A DNA stretch of 64,000 nt from Silene latifolia (lineage: Eukaryota; Streptophyta; Magnoliopsida; Caryophyllales; Caryophyllaceae), in the NCBI RefSeq assembly GCF_048544455.1, contig NC_133535.1, positions 83,080,120 through 83,144,119 on the forward strand. The letters are read 5' to 3'. Shown here piece by piece: positions 35,272 through 46,743 of this stretch (positions are counted from its first letter, which is position 1; every line of letters begins with the position of its first letter). Both the position numbers and the translations under genes were made by a program. Below the pieces are notes generated by a model. That model did no database searches and was not told the origin of the DNA. It worked only from the letters and a program-made list of their open reading frames with translations.

Positions 35272-36413
35272 ACAAGGTAATCTTGACTAGGCCTTAATCC
35301 ATGGGTCAAAGGATGCTAGCATGACACATCCTAGGGTGTTTTAGAAGCATTCTAATGAGCAAAGTCTTAAGAAGAAAAAGTATCTACAAGGGCCTTATAT
35401 ACACTTGTCAAGTTTCCCAAATAGATGTTTTCACAAAAATTTTCCTAAAATGCAACTACATGCCATGATGCAACTAACATTTATAGAACCTAATGCAAAT
35501 ACTTCTATCAACTAGTATGCCATATAAGCTAAATACAACTCCTAGGATCACATTTGTTTGTACCGCATCAATCAAAATAAAGCCACATAGTCATTAACAT
35601 AGAGAGGAAAAAGGAGATTGGAAAGATCATACCATGCGGTCTTCATAATCCTCATGCCTCGGATGTGGCGTAGTCGATCAATGTGATAGAAGGATAAAAA
35701 ACAAACGAACAAACAAGTATATACAAAATATACAATTCTACACTATAAAGGAAAGAACATGTTTTTGGTTTTTCAAATTTTTAAATTTTTTTATGGTTTT
35801 TTTGTTTGTGAAATAAAAGAACATATTTTTGTGTTTTTTTAAAATTTTTCAATTTTTAACATTTTTTATTTAAAAAGTCAAGTTATAATTTCCCATCTCC
35901 ACACTAGTATGGGCATTGTCCTCAATGGCCAAAACGATAGGAAATTATGCAAGCTAGATGAGAATGCATGATTTCTATACTAATATGCAAACTATATGAC
36001 ATATACACAAGTGATGCATTCTAAACTACACTATATGATGCATGAATTTATTGGTTGGAGAACAATTTAGATTAACTCCCAATCCTTGTGTTTGAACTTC
36101 CCCAAACCAAGTAAGACACTATTTCTAGTGTAAAAGTGGGGGAGTTCATGCATAAGTATGCAATGCATTAAATTAGTTGTCATTTTGGATTTTCAAGAGT
36201 GGGAACAATAAATTTATCATCACCTTGATGTTGCGAAGGTGGAAAAATAGTCCTTAACTTTTACAAGGATACCACTAGAGTTCGAAACAATTAGATGTTA
36301 ATCAAGTTAGAAAAGCATGAAATTTTTGACAAGAAAAATGAGGGGGAATAGAAGAGTTTCACCTAGGCCGTGGTGGGTGCCTCATGCCCGCTTTACCAAG
36401 CTCATGAACATCT
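35272..36413 (-). other. B0 3' non-coding region, continued
   Basis: Aligns with 8530-9504 of B (shared CACATCCTAGGGTGTTTTA, CATACCATGCGGTCTTCA, CCTCAATGGCCAAAA) with many changes and T-rich tracts at 35760-35880. No gene. Confidence 0.7.
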
Positions 36414-37942
36414 TCATTGGTTACTATCATCCCCTCCAAGATCATTATCCCATTGTGCTTGTGATGCATCACTTTCATAGAAGTCCATAAATTCGTCCCC
36501 CTCGCTATTGACCTCGACCGTATCACCGCCACTTGACCTTTCTCCTTCTCCTTCTCCATGTACATGTGTTCCCCCGTTGGCATGCTCCGAGTTTGGAAAA
36601 AGGATATCCATTTGAGCCCAAGAGGGAAGCATTCCCTCTTCACTAATATGCCCTTGATGGGCCAACCGGTGAAATTGTGGATAGAGAGCATAGTAATTGT
36701 CCACCCTTGCTTCATATTGCTTTTGGTGCATGTCTTGGAGTAGACCCGTGACAAAGTCGTATCTAGGAAGGATGATGGGATTTGGGTGATTGTAAGGTTG
36801 ATATGGAAATGGGTAAGGCGGGATAGCAACTTTCTCTTTTTTATTTGTTGGAGGTTCATGTTATTGAGGTTGAGTAGGAGATGGAGTTTGATTTGGTTGG
36901 TTGGAATGAGTTGGGATGAGGTAGAATGGTACCTGTGAGAGGGGACCCCTTTGAGGTGATATCCTTGTTAAACCTTCCATTGGAAGAAAAATGGGGGTGC
37001 TCCCCTTAGTGAGCCACTTAATCTTTCGGTCCAAGCCTTCAAGGGTGATCCAATGGTGTTGTCAGAAAATCAACATTTCATCAATCTTGGTGTTGCCCGA
37101 AAGAGGTATATAAGCATTGTTGTTGTTGAAATTGGGATTGAATAATTTTGCAAGCCTTGTTATTAATCCCCCATTGATAATGTGGATCATACCATCATCA
37201 CCTCCATTCCGGAACTTTGCCCATCTTTCGAGAAGTACTAAGGGGGCGTTGAAGTGATAACCGCTCCTCCCTTGTATCTTTAGATTAAACTCCATAAAAA
37301 CTAGATCTAGTTCATTCACAACCGCGGGATCACGGCGGGTTATGAGAGTGCTTGTGATAAATCGGTAAGTGAGCCGAATAATGGGGTTTTGAATGTAAGA
37401 GGCCGAGCATTCCTTAATGAAAGAGAAATCGCGAACCGTCATGGCTTGCCATAGAGGTGCTATGCTATAATTCCGAGGTTTTGATGTACGAGTAGGCGAT
37501 ACATCAAGACCCAACACATGCAAGTCATCATTCGTGTTGTGTTCTCTAGTTTAAACTCCACACAAATTGTCTTGTTCAAGGTAGAAATATTTAGAAAACT
37601 TAAGAATTCAAGGACTAAGGGCCGATAAGTGAGCTCATGCATGTTGAACATGGTTGAAAGACCAAATAATTCAAATAGCACCTCGGTTTGATGATAAATG
37701 CCTAGTTTCCTTAATGTCTCATGGCACATGAATTTAGTAGGAAGAATGTTCTTACCAAGGAGACGATGAAAGACGATTCTTTGGGCATCATTAACAAATT
37801 CTATGTTGGAGAACTCATTAAGTCTTGAGAGATCAACTATTTCTTCATTCTCTCTCCTCAATGTGTTGAGGTGAGATGTTCAGGAGTTTCCAATTACTCT
37901 TGTTCTTCTTCTTTCTCTAGGCAAGGACCCTCTTGTTCTCAT
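36414..37942 (-). pseudogene. ORF1 remnant of B0
   Basis: Diverged homologue of the B ORF1. An ATG ending at 37942 begins a short basic stretch (MRTRGSLPRERRRTRV), then an in-frame TGA. The conserved core is in 37460-37861 (LRKLGIYHQTEVLFELFG, YRPLVLEFLSFLNIS). The middle is in another frame at 37062-37523 (LVFMEFNLKIQGRSGYHFN), and the C-terminal part is at 36414-36731 (HQKQYEARVDNYYALYPQFHRLA read in part, then an acidic tail). At least two frameshifts and one stop. It keeps the basic-head, acidic-tail design of the B protein despite low identity, so that design is old. Confidence 0.7.
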
Positions 37943-38097
37943 CTTAAAAGTAGATCTTGAAGTTTTGCTTGTAGAAGATGAGGATATTCTTTGTAATTGA
38001 GATCCTTCTTGAAACCCTGGGTTTTGGGGGTTTTTAATTTAGAGAGGTAAATGAGTGCTTTTGGTGTGATTTGAGTCATATGTAAGGGGATTTTATG

Positions 38098-38283
38098 TTT
38101 TATAGAAGAAAAAAGAATGAGGTGTCATAACATGTGTGGTGGGTTGGAAAAAGCTTTTGTCGAAAATAGGAGAGCAACGCGGGAAGGGGACGCGCGGGCC
38201 GTGCTCGGGACGAGGGGATTCGTGCTTTGCAGAAAAATTATGTGAGCAGATAGGGACGGGCGGCTTGAGCTAAGGACGCTCAG
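38098..38283 (-). promoter_or_regulatory. candidate ORF1 promoter module of B0: TATA box plus dyad array, left part
   Basis: Minus-strand CTATAAAA at 38098-38105, about 155 bp before the ORF1 start at 37942. GC-rich words (GGGACGCGCGGGCC, GGGACGGGCGG, GGACGCTCAGATCC) run from about 38165 to 38283, upstream of it. The array is interrupted by the solo LTR and continues at 39959. Confidence 0.5.
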
Positions 38284-38288
38284 ATCCT
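38284..38288. repeat. target-site duplication ATCCT, left copy (solo LTR)
   Basis: ATCCT here and at 39954-39958 flank the solo LTR. Confidence 0.88.
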
Positions 38289-39953
38289 TGATATGGTCGT
38301 TTTTGTATCAAAAATAAACCTAAATATAACTAACATAAACTAGTGATAAGTAGGGTCGATCGCCACAAGGAAGCAAGGTATCTATTTGTAATAAGTCTAT
38401 CTAAGTCACAAATGGGGTTTTTATATTTGATTTTCTAAACTACTGGAAGTCAAAGGGTAAAAGAAATAAAGTAATAGCAGTAAAGGAAGAAAATGTGATA
38501 AAAGTGATCAAGTAAAAGAGAGTATGTCAGGATTTTGGTTCACCATGGCAGTTTATCGACTCAGTTGCAAATAGCCTAGACAATCTACTGTGAGAAGGAT
38601 ACGGGAAAGGTCCTTCCGGTCCACTTTCTATCCTAGATTTCCGCTAACTTAACTTCCATCCTCATTAGGGTAGTCTATTGTTCATAGCAGGTCAGTTCAT
38701 TCCAATCTTCCGATCCAGGAATGAAATTTACCAGATTAATGTAATTTAGAAGAATGCATTCAACTAAATTGGTGTACAGTTATATTGCTATGGGACAGAT
38801 TCTCACAAGTAAACCATCTAGTCTATTCGCTACATCGTCACAATCCTACCATGGATTCCCTTGTCCTAACATAGAAGAAATTAGCTACTCATACTACTAA
38901 TTGTGTCAACAATAATAATAATGAGCATACTAATTAAAAGCATGATGAAATAACAATAAAATTGCATAAATGAAATTAGGCCAGAAATTAATGATAAGAG
39001 AAACAAGGGACTAAAGCAATTAATAACAAGATTAAGATTAATAAAGAGAAGAGGGATTACAATCACAAGAATTCCGGCGTAAAGAACAACCCAAATCCGA
39101 GCAAAGAAATACAAGAGCAAAGTTACAGTAGAAAGTTTAAGGGAAAGATTAAGAGAGTAAAGTGTATTAAGAGAAGTCTTAAAAGGTAAAAGAAGAAGTG
39201 TCTATTAACCTAGTTACGACTCCCTTATATAGTAAAGTGAAAATTAACAAAACTAAACCTATCACGGGATAAAAATCCCTAGTATAATAGCTAAATACTC
39301 GATCGAGGACTTTTATATCACTCGATCGAGCAAATCTAAGCTAAAGCCTCTCGATCGAGTACTTTAGGTACTCGATCGAACACTTATTAAATAGGCACTC
39401 GATCAAGGTACTCGATCGAACACTTATTAAATAGGCACTACTCGATCGAGTAGAAAAAGGAGTCGATCGAACACAATTGTACTCGATCGAGTACTTTCCA
39501 GGGCACAATTCCTGCTTCGCGCACTGAACTTCAAACGGCTGCCATTTATTCGTTACTTGGGCAAACAGGGCGTTTCCAATGGATTTGGAAAGCTAAGAGG
39601 ACATACTTTCATTCTCAATTGAAATCACCTGAAAATCTGTTGTAGAACTCAAGATATGGCTCTTCAAAATAGGCATTATTAATTTGAAGTTCTTCCTTTG
39701 CTCGCCTAGCTAACTTACTTCTTTGCGCATCTCAAAATAGTAGTCTTAAGGCTCCGACTCAACTCATCTTCTAAATGCATGCATAAGGACATGTTTTAGG
39801 CTTGATTATGCTCCTTTCCGGTTCATACCTGTAAATAATACAAGAGAAACCAAAGTAGACAATTCGGGAGACATTTGTAGCTAAACACTACACAAAATGC
39901 ATTGAAATGCGTGCAAATGAAGTACGAAATACCTATATAAACTGCACGCATCA
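38289..39953 (-). repeat. solo LTR C (1665 bp), related to element D LTR
   Basis: TGATATGGTCG at one end and GCACGCATCA at the other, with ATCCT at both sides and no internal region. It aligns along its length with the D LTRs (shared TATCAAAAATAA, GGTCCTTCCGGTCCACTTTCT, CTACTGTTCATAGCA-type stretches), so it is a distant member of that family. It probably arose by recombination between the two LTRs of one insertion. TATA-like CTATATAA at 39225-39232 on the minus strand. Confidence 0.88.
39297..39494. repeat. CTCGATCGAG dyad array in solo LTR C
   Basis: About nine copies of CTCGATCGAG or one-base variants in 200 bp, 65-260 bp upstream of the TATA-like box at 39225. A direct duplication is included: GGTACTCGATCGAAC followed by ACTTATTAAATAGGCACT occurs twice near 39380-39440. 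Confidence 0.85.
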
Positions 39954-39958
39954 ATCCT

Positions 39959-40310
39959 CAGTCAGTGCACTCTGGAATTTCCAACCCGTGCAGGGACGCG
40001 CGGATTTTGCTCAAGACGAGCGGATCACTGCTGGGGACGCTCGGACCTTCCAAGGGACGTACAGATTTACAAAAAGCGCGAAATCATCATTTTGAAGCAT
40101 GCCAGGACGCTCAGATCTTTCTCAAGACGGGCGGCTCAATACCTCGGACGCTCGTTCTAAATGTGATATGCTCTGTTTTTGTAACAGACTGCTTTCTTCA
40201 ATTCCAGCACCCCCAAGATCCGCGTCCTGAGGCTAAGACACTCAGATTACTCCCTGGGACGCCCGGATCATCTGCTGTTCCCACGGGCTCAGGTCTGCCC
40301 GTGGGGGTTT
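39959..40310. repeat. B0 internal dyad array, right part
   Basis: Continuation of 38165-38283 after the solo LTR: GGGACGCGCGGATT, AAGACGAGCGGATC, GGGACGCTCGGACC, GGACGCTCAGATC, AAGACGGGCGGC, GGACGCCCGGATC, ending near CACGGGCTCAGGTCTGCCCGTG (40280-40303), itself an inverted repeat. Same vocabulary as the B arrays but more degraded. Confidence 0.7.
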
Positions 40311-40552
40311 CCTCCTTTTTGTTCTTATTTTTCCTCATTTGATAAGAGTGCTTCCTCACACTTGAATTGTTAAATCCTTCATTCATCAAATGAGTTAGTA
40401 ACACTCCCTCACCAACTCTCATGTTAAAAATCATGCTTTATTGAAATTATATGTAAAAGCAATAAAGTTAAAAATACAAGTGAAAAGAGTTAGTATATTT
40501 ACAAATGGTGGTTTGGAGAGGACTCCACCAAACTCTCTCTTTGAAGGTCCTT

Positions 40553-41800
40553 TCATGGTGGGAGGGGCTCGAGGCGGATGACCTCTACTTCTCCGTCGAA
40601 TGCTCCTTCATAATATGGTTTCAACCTTTGGCCGTTAACTTTGAACTTGTTTCCATCTTCCGACTTTATTTCAAAGTCGTCATATTTTCCCACTTCGGTT
40701 ATTACATAGGGCCCCATCCATCTTGAATTTAACTTCCCGGGAAAGAGTCGATATCGGGAGTTAAATAGAAGGACTTTGTCTTCCTTGTGCAAGGCTTTTT
40801 GCTTGATTCTCTTGTCATGAAGCAATTTTGTCCTTTCCTTGTAGATCTTTGCATTTTCGTAGGATTGTAGTCGGAATTCCTCCAACTCTTGAATTTGCAT
40901 TATCCTCTTTTGACCACTTAACTTGAGATCAAGGTTGAGAGCTTTGATTGCTCAAAAGGCTTTGTACTCTAGCTCAATTGGCAAATGGCATCCCTTTCCA
41001 TAGACTAGCTTGTACGGGGAGGCTCTTATGGGAGTCTTATAGGCCGTCCTATAAGCCCAAAGAGTGTCATCAAGCTTCATACTCCAATCCTTACGAGTCT
41101 TGTTAACAACCTTCTCAAGAATTTGTTTGATCTCTCTATTCGAAACTTCAACTTGACCGCTTGTTTGAGGATGGTATCCCAAACCGGTTCTATGTTGAAC
41201 GCCATATTTTGTCAAAAGATATGTGAGCTTCTTTTCATGGAAATGTGTCCCTCCATCACTAATGATTGCTCTAGGGACTCCGAATCTTAGGAAGATTACT
41301 TTCTTGAGGATTTTAGTAACCGTCTTGGCGTCATCGGTTGGGGTAGCAATTGCTTCTACCCATTTTGATACATAATCGACGGATACAAGAATGTACTTGT
41401 TTCCTTGAGATGATACAAATGGTCCTTGGTAGTCAATTCCCCATACGTCGAAAATTTCTACTTCCAATATTCCTTGTTGTGGCATCTCATTTCTCCAAAA
41501 AATGTTTCCGGTTCTTTGGCAAGGATCACAATGAAGAATAAATTCTCTAGCATCTTCAAACATGGTAGGCCAAAAGAAGCCGATTGAAGGACTTTAGCAA
41601 TGGTTCTTCGTGCTCCATGGTGTCCTCCATAAGGTGATGAATGGCATCCTTCTAAAACACCTTGAACCTCCCATTGGGGTATGCATCTTCAGTAAAGTCC
41701 ATCACTACATTCTTTGTAAAGATTGGGATCATCCCAAAAATATCTCTTCACTTCAAACAAGAATCTCTTTCTTTGATTGTAGTTCAAGTTTGGAGGAAGA
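40553..41800 (-). pseudogene. integrase of B0 (Athila-like), broken
   Basis: Joins the DNA copy into the chromosome. The catalytic core is in 40952-41563: the CC of the zinc finger (CDPCQRTGN), then the DDE triad in [18 protein letters not shown] and [13 protein letters not shown]. The C-terminal part is at 40553-40900 (RWMGPYVITEVGKYDDFEI), out of frame with the core. The N-terminal HHCC part at about 41570-41800 is degraded, with stops. No chromodomain, in agreement with the Athila type. Neither B nor D has a counterpart of this gene. Confidence 0.85.
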
Positions 41801-41934
41801 AATCCTCCAACAATGTAATTGGCATAGTCAGCGAACTATGGCGTGGTGTGCTTCTCAAGTTGTGAATGGATGGACATCAAGATATCATCGGGGAAGGAGT
41901 CATTGATCGGTGTCTCTCCCTCATCATTGTGGAA

Positions 41935-43203
41935 TCAAATTCTTGACAAGTGATCCACTACTACATTCTCGGCTCCTTTCTTATCCCTTATCTCCAAATC
42001 AAATTCTTGGAGTAGCAAAATCCATCTCAAAAATCTTGTTTTTGCCTCTTTCTTTATCAAGAGATGTCTAAGAGCACGGTGATCCGAGAAGACAATCACT
42101 TTTGATCCAAGCAAATAGGAACAGAATTTGTCTAGTGCACAGACAATGGCAAGGAGTTCCTTCTCGATAGTGTCATAGTTCACTTGGGTAGCATCAAGAG
42201 TTTTGCTTATGTAATAGATAGTATGCAAGGCTTTTCCTACCCGTTGGCCAAGAACCGCTCCAACGGCGTAGTTACTCACATCGCATATGATCTCAAATGG
42301 TAGTTCCCAATTTGGTGGTTGGATGATCGGTGCCGAGATTAGTGCTTCCTTAATTCTATCAAAGGCTTCAACACACTCATTAGTGAATTGGAATTGGGCA
42401 TCCTTAAGCAAAAGTTGAGTGAGGGGTTTCGTGATTTTTGAGAAATCTTTTATGAAACGGCGATAGAAACCCGCGTGACCGAGAAAGCTCATCACCCCTC
42501 TAACATTCATGGGAGGTGGGAGTTTCTCTATCACCTCAACTTTAGCTTTATCAAATTCAATACCCTTTCCGAGATTAAATGACCCAAAACAATACCTTCG
42601 TTGACCATAAAGTGGCACTTTTCCCAGTTCAAGACAAGGCTAACATCTTCACATTTTTGCAATACAAGAGAAAGGTTATGCAAGCACGAGTCAAAGTCTT
42701 TTCCGTAAACGCTAAAATCATCCATAAAAACTTCCATTATGGTTTCCAGATAATCGGAGAAGACACTCATCATGCATCTTTGTAAAGTAGTGGGGGCATT
42801 ACATAGTCCGAAAGGCATTCTCCTATATGCAAAAGTACCGTAGGGACATGTGAAAGTAGTCTTGTGTTGGTCATCCGGGTGTATCGGTATTTGGAAGAAT
42901 CTCGAGTACCCATCAAGGTAGCAAAAGAATTTGTTAGAGGCTAACCTCTCAAGCATTTGGTCAATGAATGGTAGGGGAAATGATCCTTTCTGGTTGCGGA
43001 ATTCATTTTACGATAGTTAATACACATACGCCAAGCGGGATCTTCCTTGTGGGTATTAGCTCGTTCTTATCATTTGTCATCACCGTGGTACCTCCTTTCT
43101 TGGGTACCACTTGAACGGGGCTAACCCACAAAGAATCCGATATAGGATATATGATTCCCGCATCAAGTAGTTTCATAACCTCCGCTTTTACAACTTCTTG
43201 CAT
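41935..43203 (-). pseudogene. reverse transcriptase and RNase H of B0 (Athila-like), broken
   Basis: 43003-43203 has the RT start (VMKLLDAGIIYPISDSLWVSP, VVPKKGG), then a frame break through the IDYRKLN region. 42531-42956 has the palm: LDGYSRFFQIPI, MPFGLCNAP and the catalytic FMDD in EVFMDDFSVYG. 41935-42618 has the RT thumb ([16 protein letters not shown]) and RNase H with all four acidic residues in place ([42 protein letters not shown]). Two frame changes. The catalytic residues are retained, so decay is moderate. Confidence 0.88.
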
Positions 43204-43248
43204 GTGGAGGTTTAGTCTCCTTTGGGCTTGGATGGTAGGCCTATGGTT

Positions 43249-43932
43249 TTATTCTAAATGAATTTTATGCATGCAAAAATTGGGGCTTATTCCCTTAAGA
43301 TCATCTAGACTATAGCCTATAGCGTTTTCGTGTTCTTTTAACACATCAAGCAAACTTTCCAATTGATTCTCATCAAGTTTTTCATTAACAATCACGGGTT
43401 TAGTTTTAGATTCATCAAGGTAAGCATATTTCAAATTTGGGGGTAGGGGTTTTAGAGTTGGAGTTTGTACCTCACTTTCTACCTTTGAAGGTTCACTAAG
43501 GACATGCTCCATCTTCATTATACATTCCATTCTCATGGCATATTCGACTTATTCCTCAAGCTCCTCATACTCAAATTCCATGACATATTGATCTAGCTCC
43601 TTGTCTTGTATGGTATGATCATTGGTTACTTGTTCTTCTTTAGTGGATTGTGATGCTTCCTCGAGAATGTCATTTATCAACATGGATTGCTCATAGGTGA
43701 GCTCTTTGTTGGCTAGAGCAGCTTCTAGGAGATCTACTTCCAATTCCCAATGCTTGTTTTTGGCCTCACTTGCTTCTAAAGCTTCCAATGCTTGCAAAGG
43801 GTCTTTGATGAGAGTAGTACTCATATGGTCCTCAACACAACAATCTATAATATCCATCTTGCGAAGTACACTAAGAGTAAAAGGTGAGAAGTACTCTGAG
43901 GAAGTGCTCTCCCTCGAGGTAAAGAAAGACAC
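43249..43932 (-). pseudogene. pre-RT linker of B0 fused to the gag leader; gag-protease deleted
   Basis: 43249-43536 has the conserved stretch before RT in Athila-like Pol (LKPLPPNLKYAYLDES, DLKGISPNFCMHKIHLE). 43549-43932 begins with leader sequence homologous to that upstream of gag in B, then runs straight into the post-protease linker (DCCVEDHMSTTLIKDPLQALEALEASEA, read in part). The whole capsid, knuckle and protease, about 2.5 kb in B, is absent. The joint is near 43870, so B0 is a clean internal-deletion derivative. Confidence 0.7.
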
Positions 43933-43973
43933 AACTAAAAATAATTAATGAAAATCAAACCAATATAACACCG

Positions 43974-43991
43974 TCCCCGGCAACGACGCTA
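43974..43991 (-). promoter_or_regulatory. primer-binding site, tRNA-Asp type, B0 (two mismatches)
   Basis: Minus strand TAGCGTCGTTGCCGGGGA, the tRNA-Asp complement with two changes. Four T separate it from the LTR start at 43996. Confidence 0.8.
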
Positions 43992-43995
43992 TTTT

Positions 43996-44153
43996 TGCTG
44001 TGGTTATAAACTCGTCGTCAAACGCTACCAACCAAAACAATATTTATAACTTTACAAACTACTCTTAGTAAAGAGGTAAGTAAAGGTCGGATCCCAAGTG
44101 ACGGGTATTGATGTAGGATTCTCAATTGCAAATAGCTAATGTCTAAGGATGTA
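43996..44153 (-). repeat. B0 5' LTR, inner part
   Basis: Starts TGCTGTGG next to the primer site. It matches the first 160 bp of the B LTR in outline (AAAGAGG then AAGTAAAGGTCGGATCCCAAG). Cut by element E; the rest is at 62518. Confidence 0.8.
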
Positions 44154-45560
44154 TGTGACACCCCCATACTCCAAGTTCCTTACCAAGACCACCTAAGGTA
44201 TGAGAACGCCACCATCTCGGTTACCCGAGGCAATGATAATCAAATAGACAATAAAGAAACGTACTTTAATAGTAAATATGTTTAAGTGATACAAGCCAAA
44301 CTCCAAAAACTATAAAAGGGAAATACAAGGTTCTCAAAACTGTCAACTACTAAACAACTACAAAATGTTCGACACAGCGGAAGACTTCTAAACTTCAACG
44401 TGACGACTCATCCCAGCTATCCCATGTGCATCGTCTAATACCTGCTCAATAACTGCTCACCACCCCCGAATGGATCACCACAGTTTTTAAAACATTTAAA
44501 CGGGGTCAGTACTAATTACATAAAACAAAGCCACAACGAACATGTGCATAAACAACTCAACAACACAACAATTCTCCAGTCTTCATAACCAATCTCCACA
44601 CAACTGACTACACACTAGAGTGTGTAGTCCTGCCAGAGTACCCATCGCAATAAGTACTCCACACCGCCAGTGGGGGACCGTAGCCGTACTCACCAAATCC
44701 CCGCTCATCACTACTGAGCGATAAACCCAAGTTTCCTTAATGTGCACATCCCCTCCTGTGGCGGGTTCCACAGAGGGAGAACCAAGGGCGTGAAACCACT
44801 CCCGCAAGTGACTCCACTCAGCCAGGGACGCGCCCCGAAGATCACAGACAGATACAAACCAATCAATAGTATGAAAACAACAACCATCTAACAACTCAAC
44901 AATACAATCAATCTTTAATCACAACAACCATCACCACACATTATGTAACTAATACTGAGTAGGGAAACCCGACCTGGAACAGCAATCACCAAGATCGTCA
45001 CAATCAGCTAATCAACATCGTCCTTCACTGAAATTACTTCCTATCAAACATACAATCATACAATCACAATCTAACATCAACAATACTCCCCAAAACCCCC
45101 AAATTATCCAATTAGGGTTTCAACCAACTTTAACAAAACATTATAAAACTTATATAAAAAGCTTACCCTCGACACAAAGATCACAAAGGCGTAAAGAACA
45201 AGATGATCCGACACTCCTAGCCTTGGGGATTTGTTAACAATGCGAGGAACACACTTACGTAACTTCTTTTCTTCTCAAAAGGGGTTTTTAGAATGATAAA
45301 CGAGATTAAGAAAGATGACGGAGGCTTTATATACTAATTCCGCATTATTAACAAAACCCGTCAAAATCACCCGTAAAACACACTTACTCGATCGAGTAAG
45401 TGACATACTCGATCGAGTGTCCCTTACTCGATCGAGTACCACATGTACTCGATCAAGTACCCATTAGGTAGACTACTGTTTTGCGTAAAAACATACTTAC
45501 TCGACAGAGTAAGCCCCACTCGATAGAGTACCCATAGACATAGAAAACTGTAGTATTATA
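44154..45560 (-). repeat. element E left LTR (3' LTR)
   Basis: TGTGACACCCCCATA at the outer edge, AGTATTATA at the inner edge (AGTATTACA in the other copy). TATATAAA at 45326-45333 on the minus strand. The open frame 44583-44894 recurs longer in the other LTR (61452-61850); no recognisable domain. Confidence 0.88.
45385..45530. repeat. ACTCGATCGAGT dyad array in E LTR (copy at 62340-62485)
   Basis: About six copies: ACTCGATCGAGT exact or as ACTCGATCAAGT, ACTCGACAGAGT and ACTCGATAGAGT. They begin about 50 bp upstream of the TATA box and are at the same place in both LTRs. Confidence 0.88.
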
Positions 45561-45931
45561 GTCTCCCCTCATTAAAAGGAACTTCGTCCCCGAAGTTCAA
45601 CCCATACATAAAAACAAACATACTAACTCGATTAAGACACAACAACGCAACTACGAACTCAAAATAAAACCCCAACCTATAAAACATGAACTCTTAACAC
45701 CAACTCCACCAACTATGCCTACCTCCACAACACGGCTCACGATATCGTATCGACTACATAATAGTCTCTCTCGACACCAACTCCAAACACTACCAACTAC
45801 TATCCACAAACGCTGCTAGCTCCGTAACATATTATCCACTAGAAAATGTGATATCAAGACACTCATAACATCAAACGGAATCTTACATTCTACCACCCTT
45901 AAAAGGAACTTCATTCTCGAAGTTTACTCAC

Positions 45932-46045
45932 ACTCATAAATATCATCATCCCACTGTCAACACTCTCGAACTCATAAACATCATCATCCAACTGTCAACA
46001 CTATCGAACTCATAAATATCATCATCCAACTGTCAACACTATCGA
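45932..46045. repeat. tandem repeat, 3 x 38 bp
   Basis: Units 45932-45969, 45970-46007 and 46008-46045, each ACTCATAAAyATCATCATCC followed by mACTGTCAACACTmTCGA, differing at one to three positions. Confidence 0.9.
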
Positions 46046-46738
46046 AATATTCTCCCATTCCTAAACATCGAACTACTACATGCACGGTCATGTCCTTTTA
46101 ACAATATCAACCACAATACAAATCCATCCTTTATGCTACATCAACGCTCTACTTCCAATTATACTACAACATGCACAACCATCAAACTCTCTTTTATAGC
46201 ATCATACTCCTCTTAAGATAAATGTTACGTCCTCGTAACTCACTAATACTAAATCCTTAGCTATATCTTCTCATTATCCTCATCACCACCGCATGTCAAA
46301 GATAGCCGCCTATAATCTAAACACTCACCATTCCTATATCTAAGGCTCTCTTACTTAAACGTTCTCAGACCTCAATTAACTCGGCACACCACCTAACCTA
46401 TACCATAAAATCTTTAGCTTAACCAAAACATCAATTTTTCCCTATTACCGCCAAAACGACATAGTCCTCTATACATGCACCCATCTCCATACTCAGAACT
46501 CACGATCCACAATTATTACACACACTCACACTAGGTCCTCAATTTCTCCCTTTTATTACCAAAAACTCATCCACAACTTACCATGATACTATTGTCCAAC
46601 ACCTTATACCCACTGTCTCAACAAAAGATTATGGACCACCTGCAGCTTTCAGATCTGTACAACACATGTTCCACGAATCACTTGCCATTACTAAGTCAAC
46701 CAACGCCTCCTCTAAAAGAACATCACAAGTACTCCAAC

Positions 46739-46743
46739 AACCT
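46739..46743. repeat. target-site duplication AACCT, left copy (element D)
   Basis: AACCT here and at 57652-57656, flanking element D. Confidence 0.9.

Larger units (their letters stand above)
45561..46743 (-). other. element E interior, left part, non-coding
   Basis: 1.2 kb with a strong strand bias: the plus strand is rich in A, C and T and poor in G. No frame worth noting; 46583-46783 crosses into D. The purine tract adjoins the LTR at 45561-45573. Confidence 0.65.

Noticed and set aside
44583-44894. 103-residue frame in the E LTR, recurring as 132 residues at 61452-61850
   Set aside because: Both lie in LTR copies, so recurrence follows from LTR identity; no domain and different lengths.
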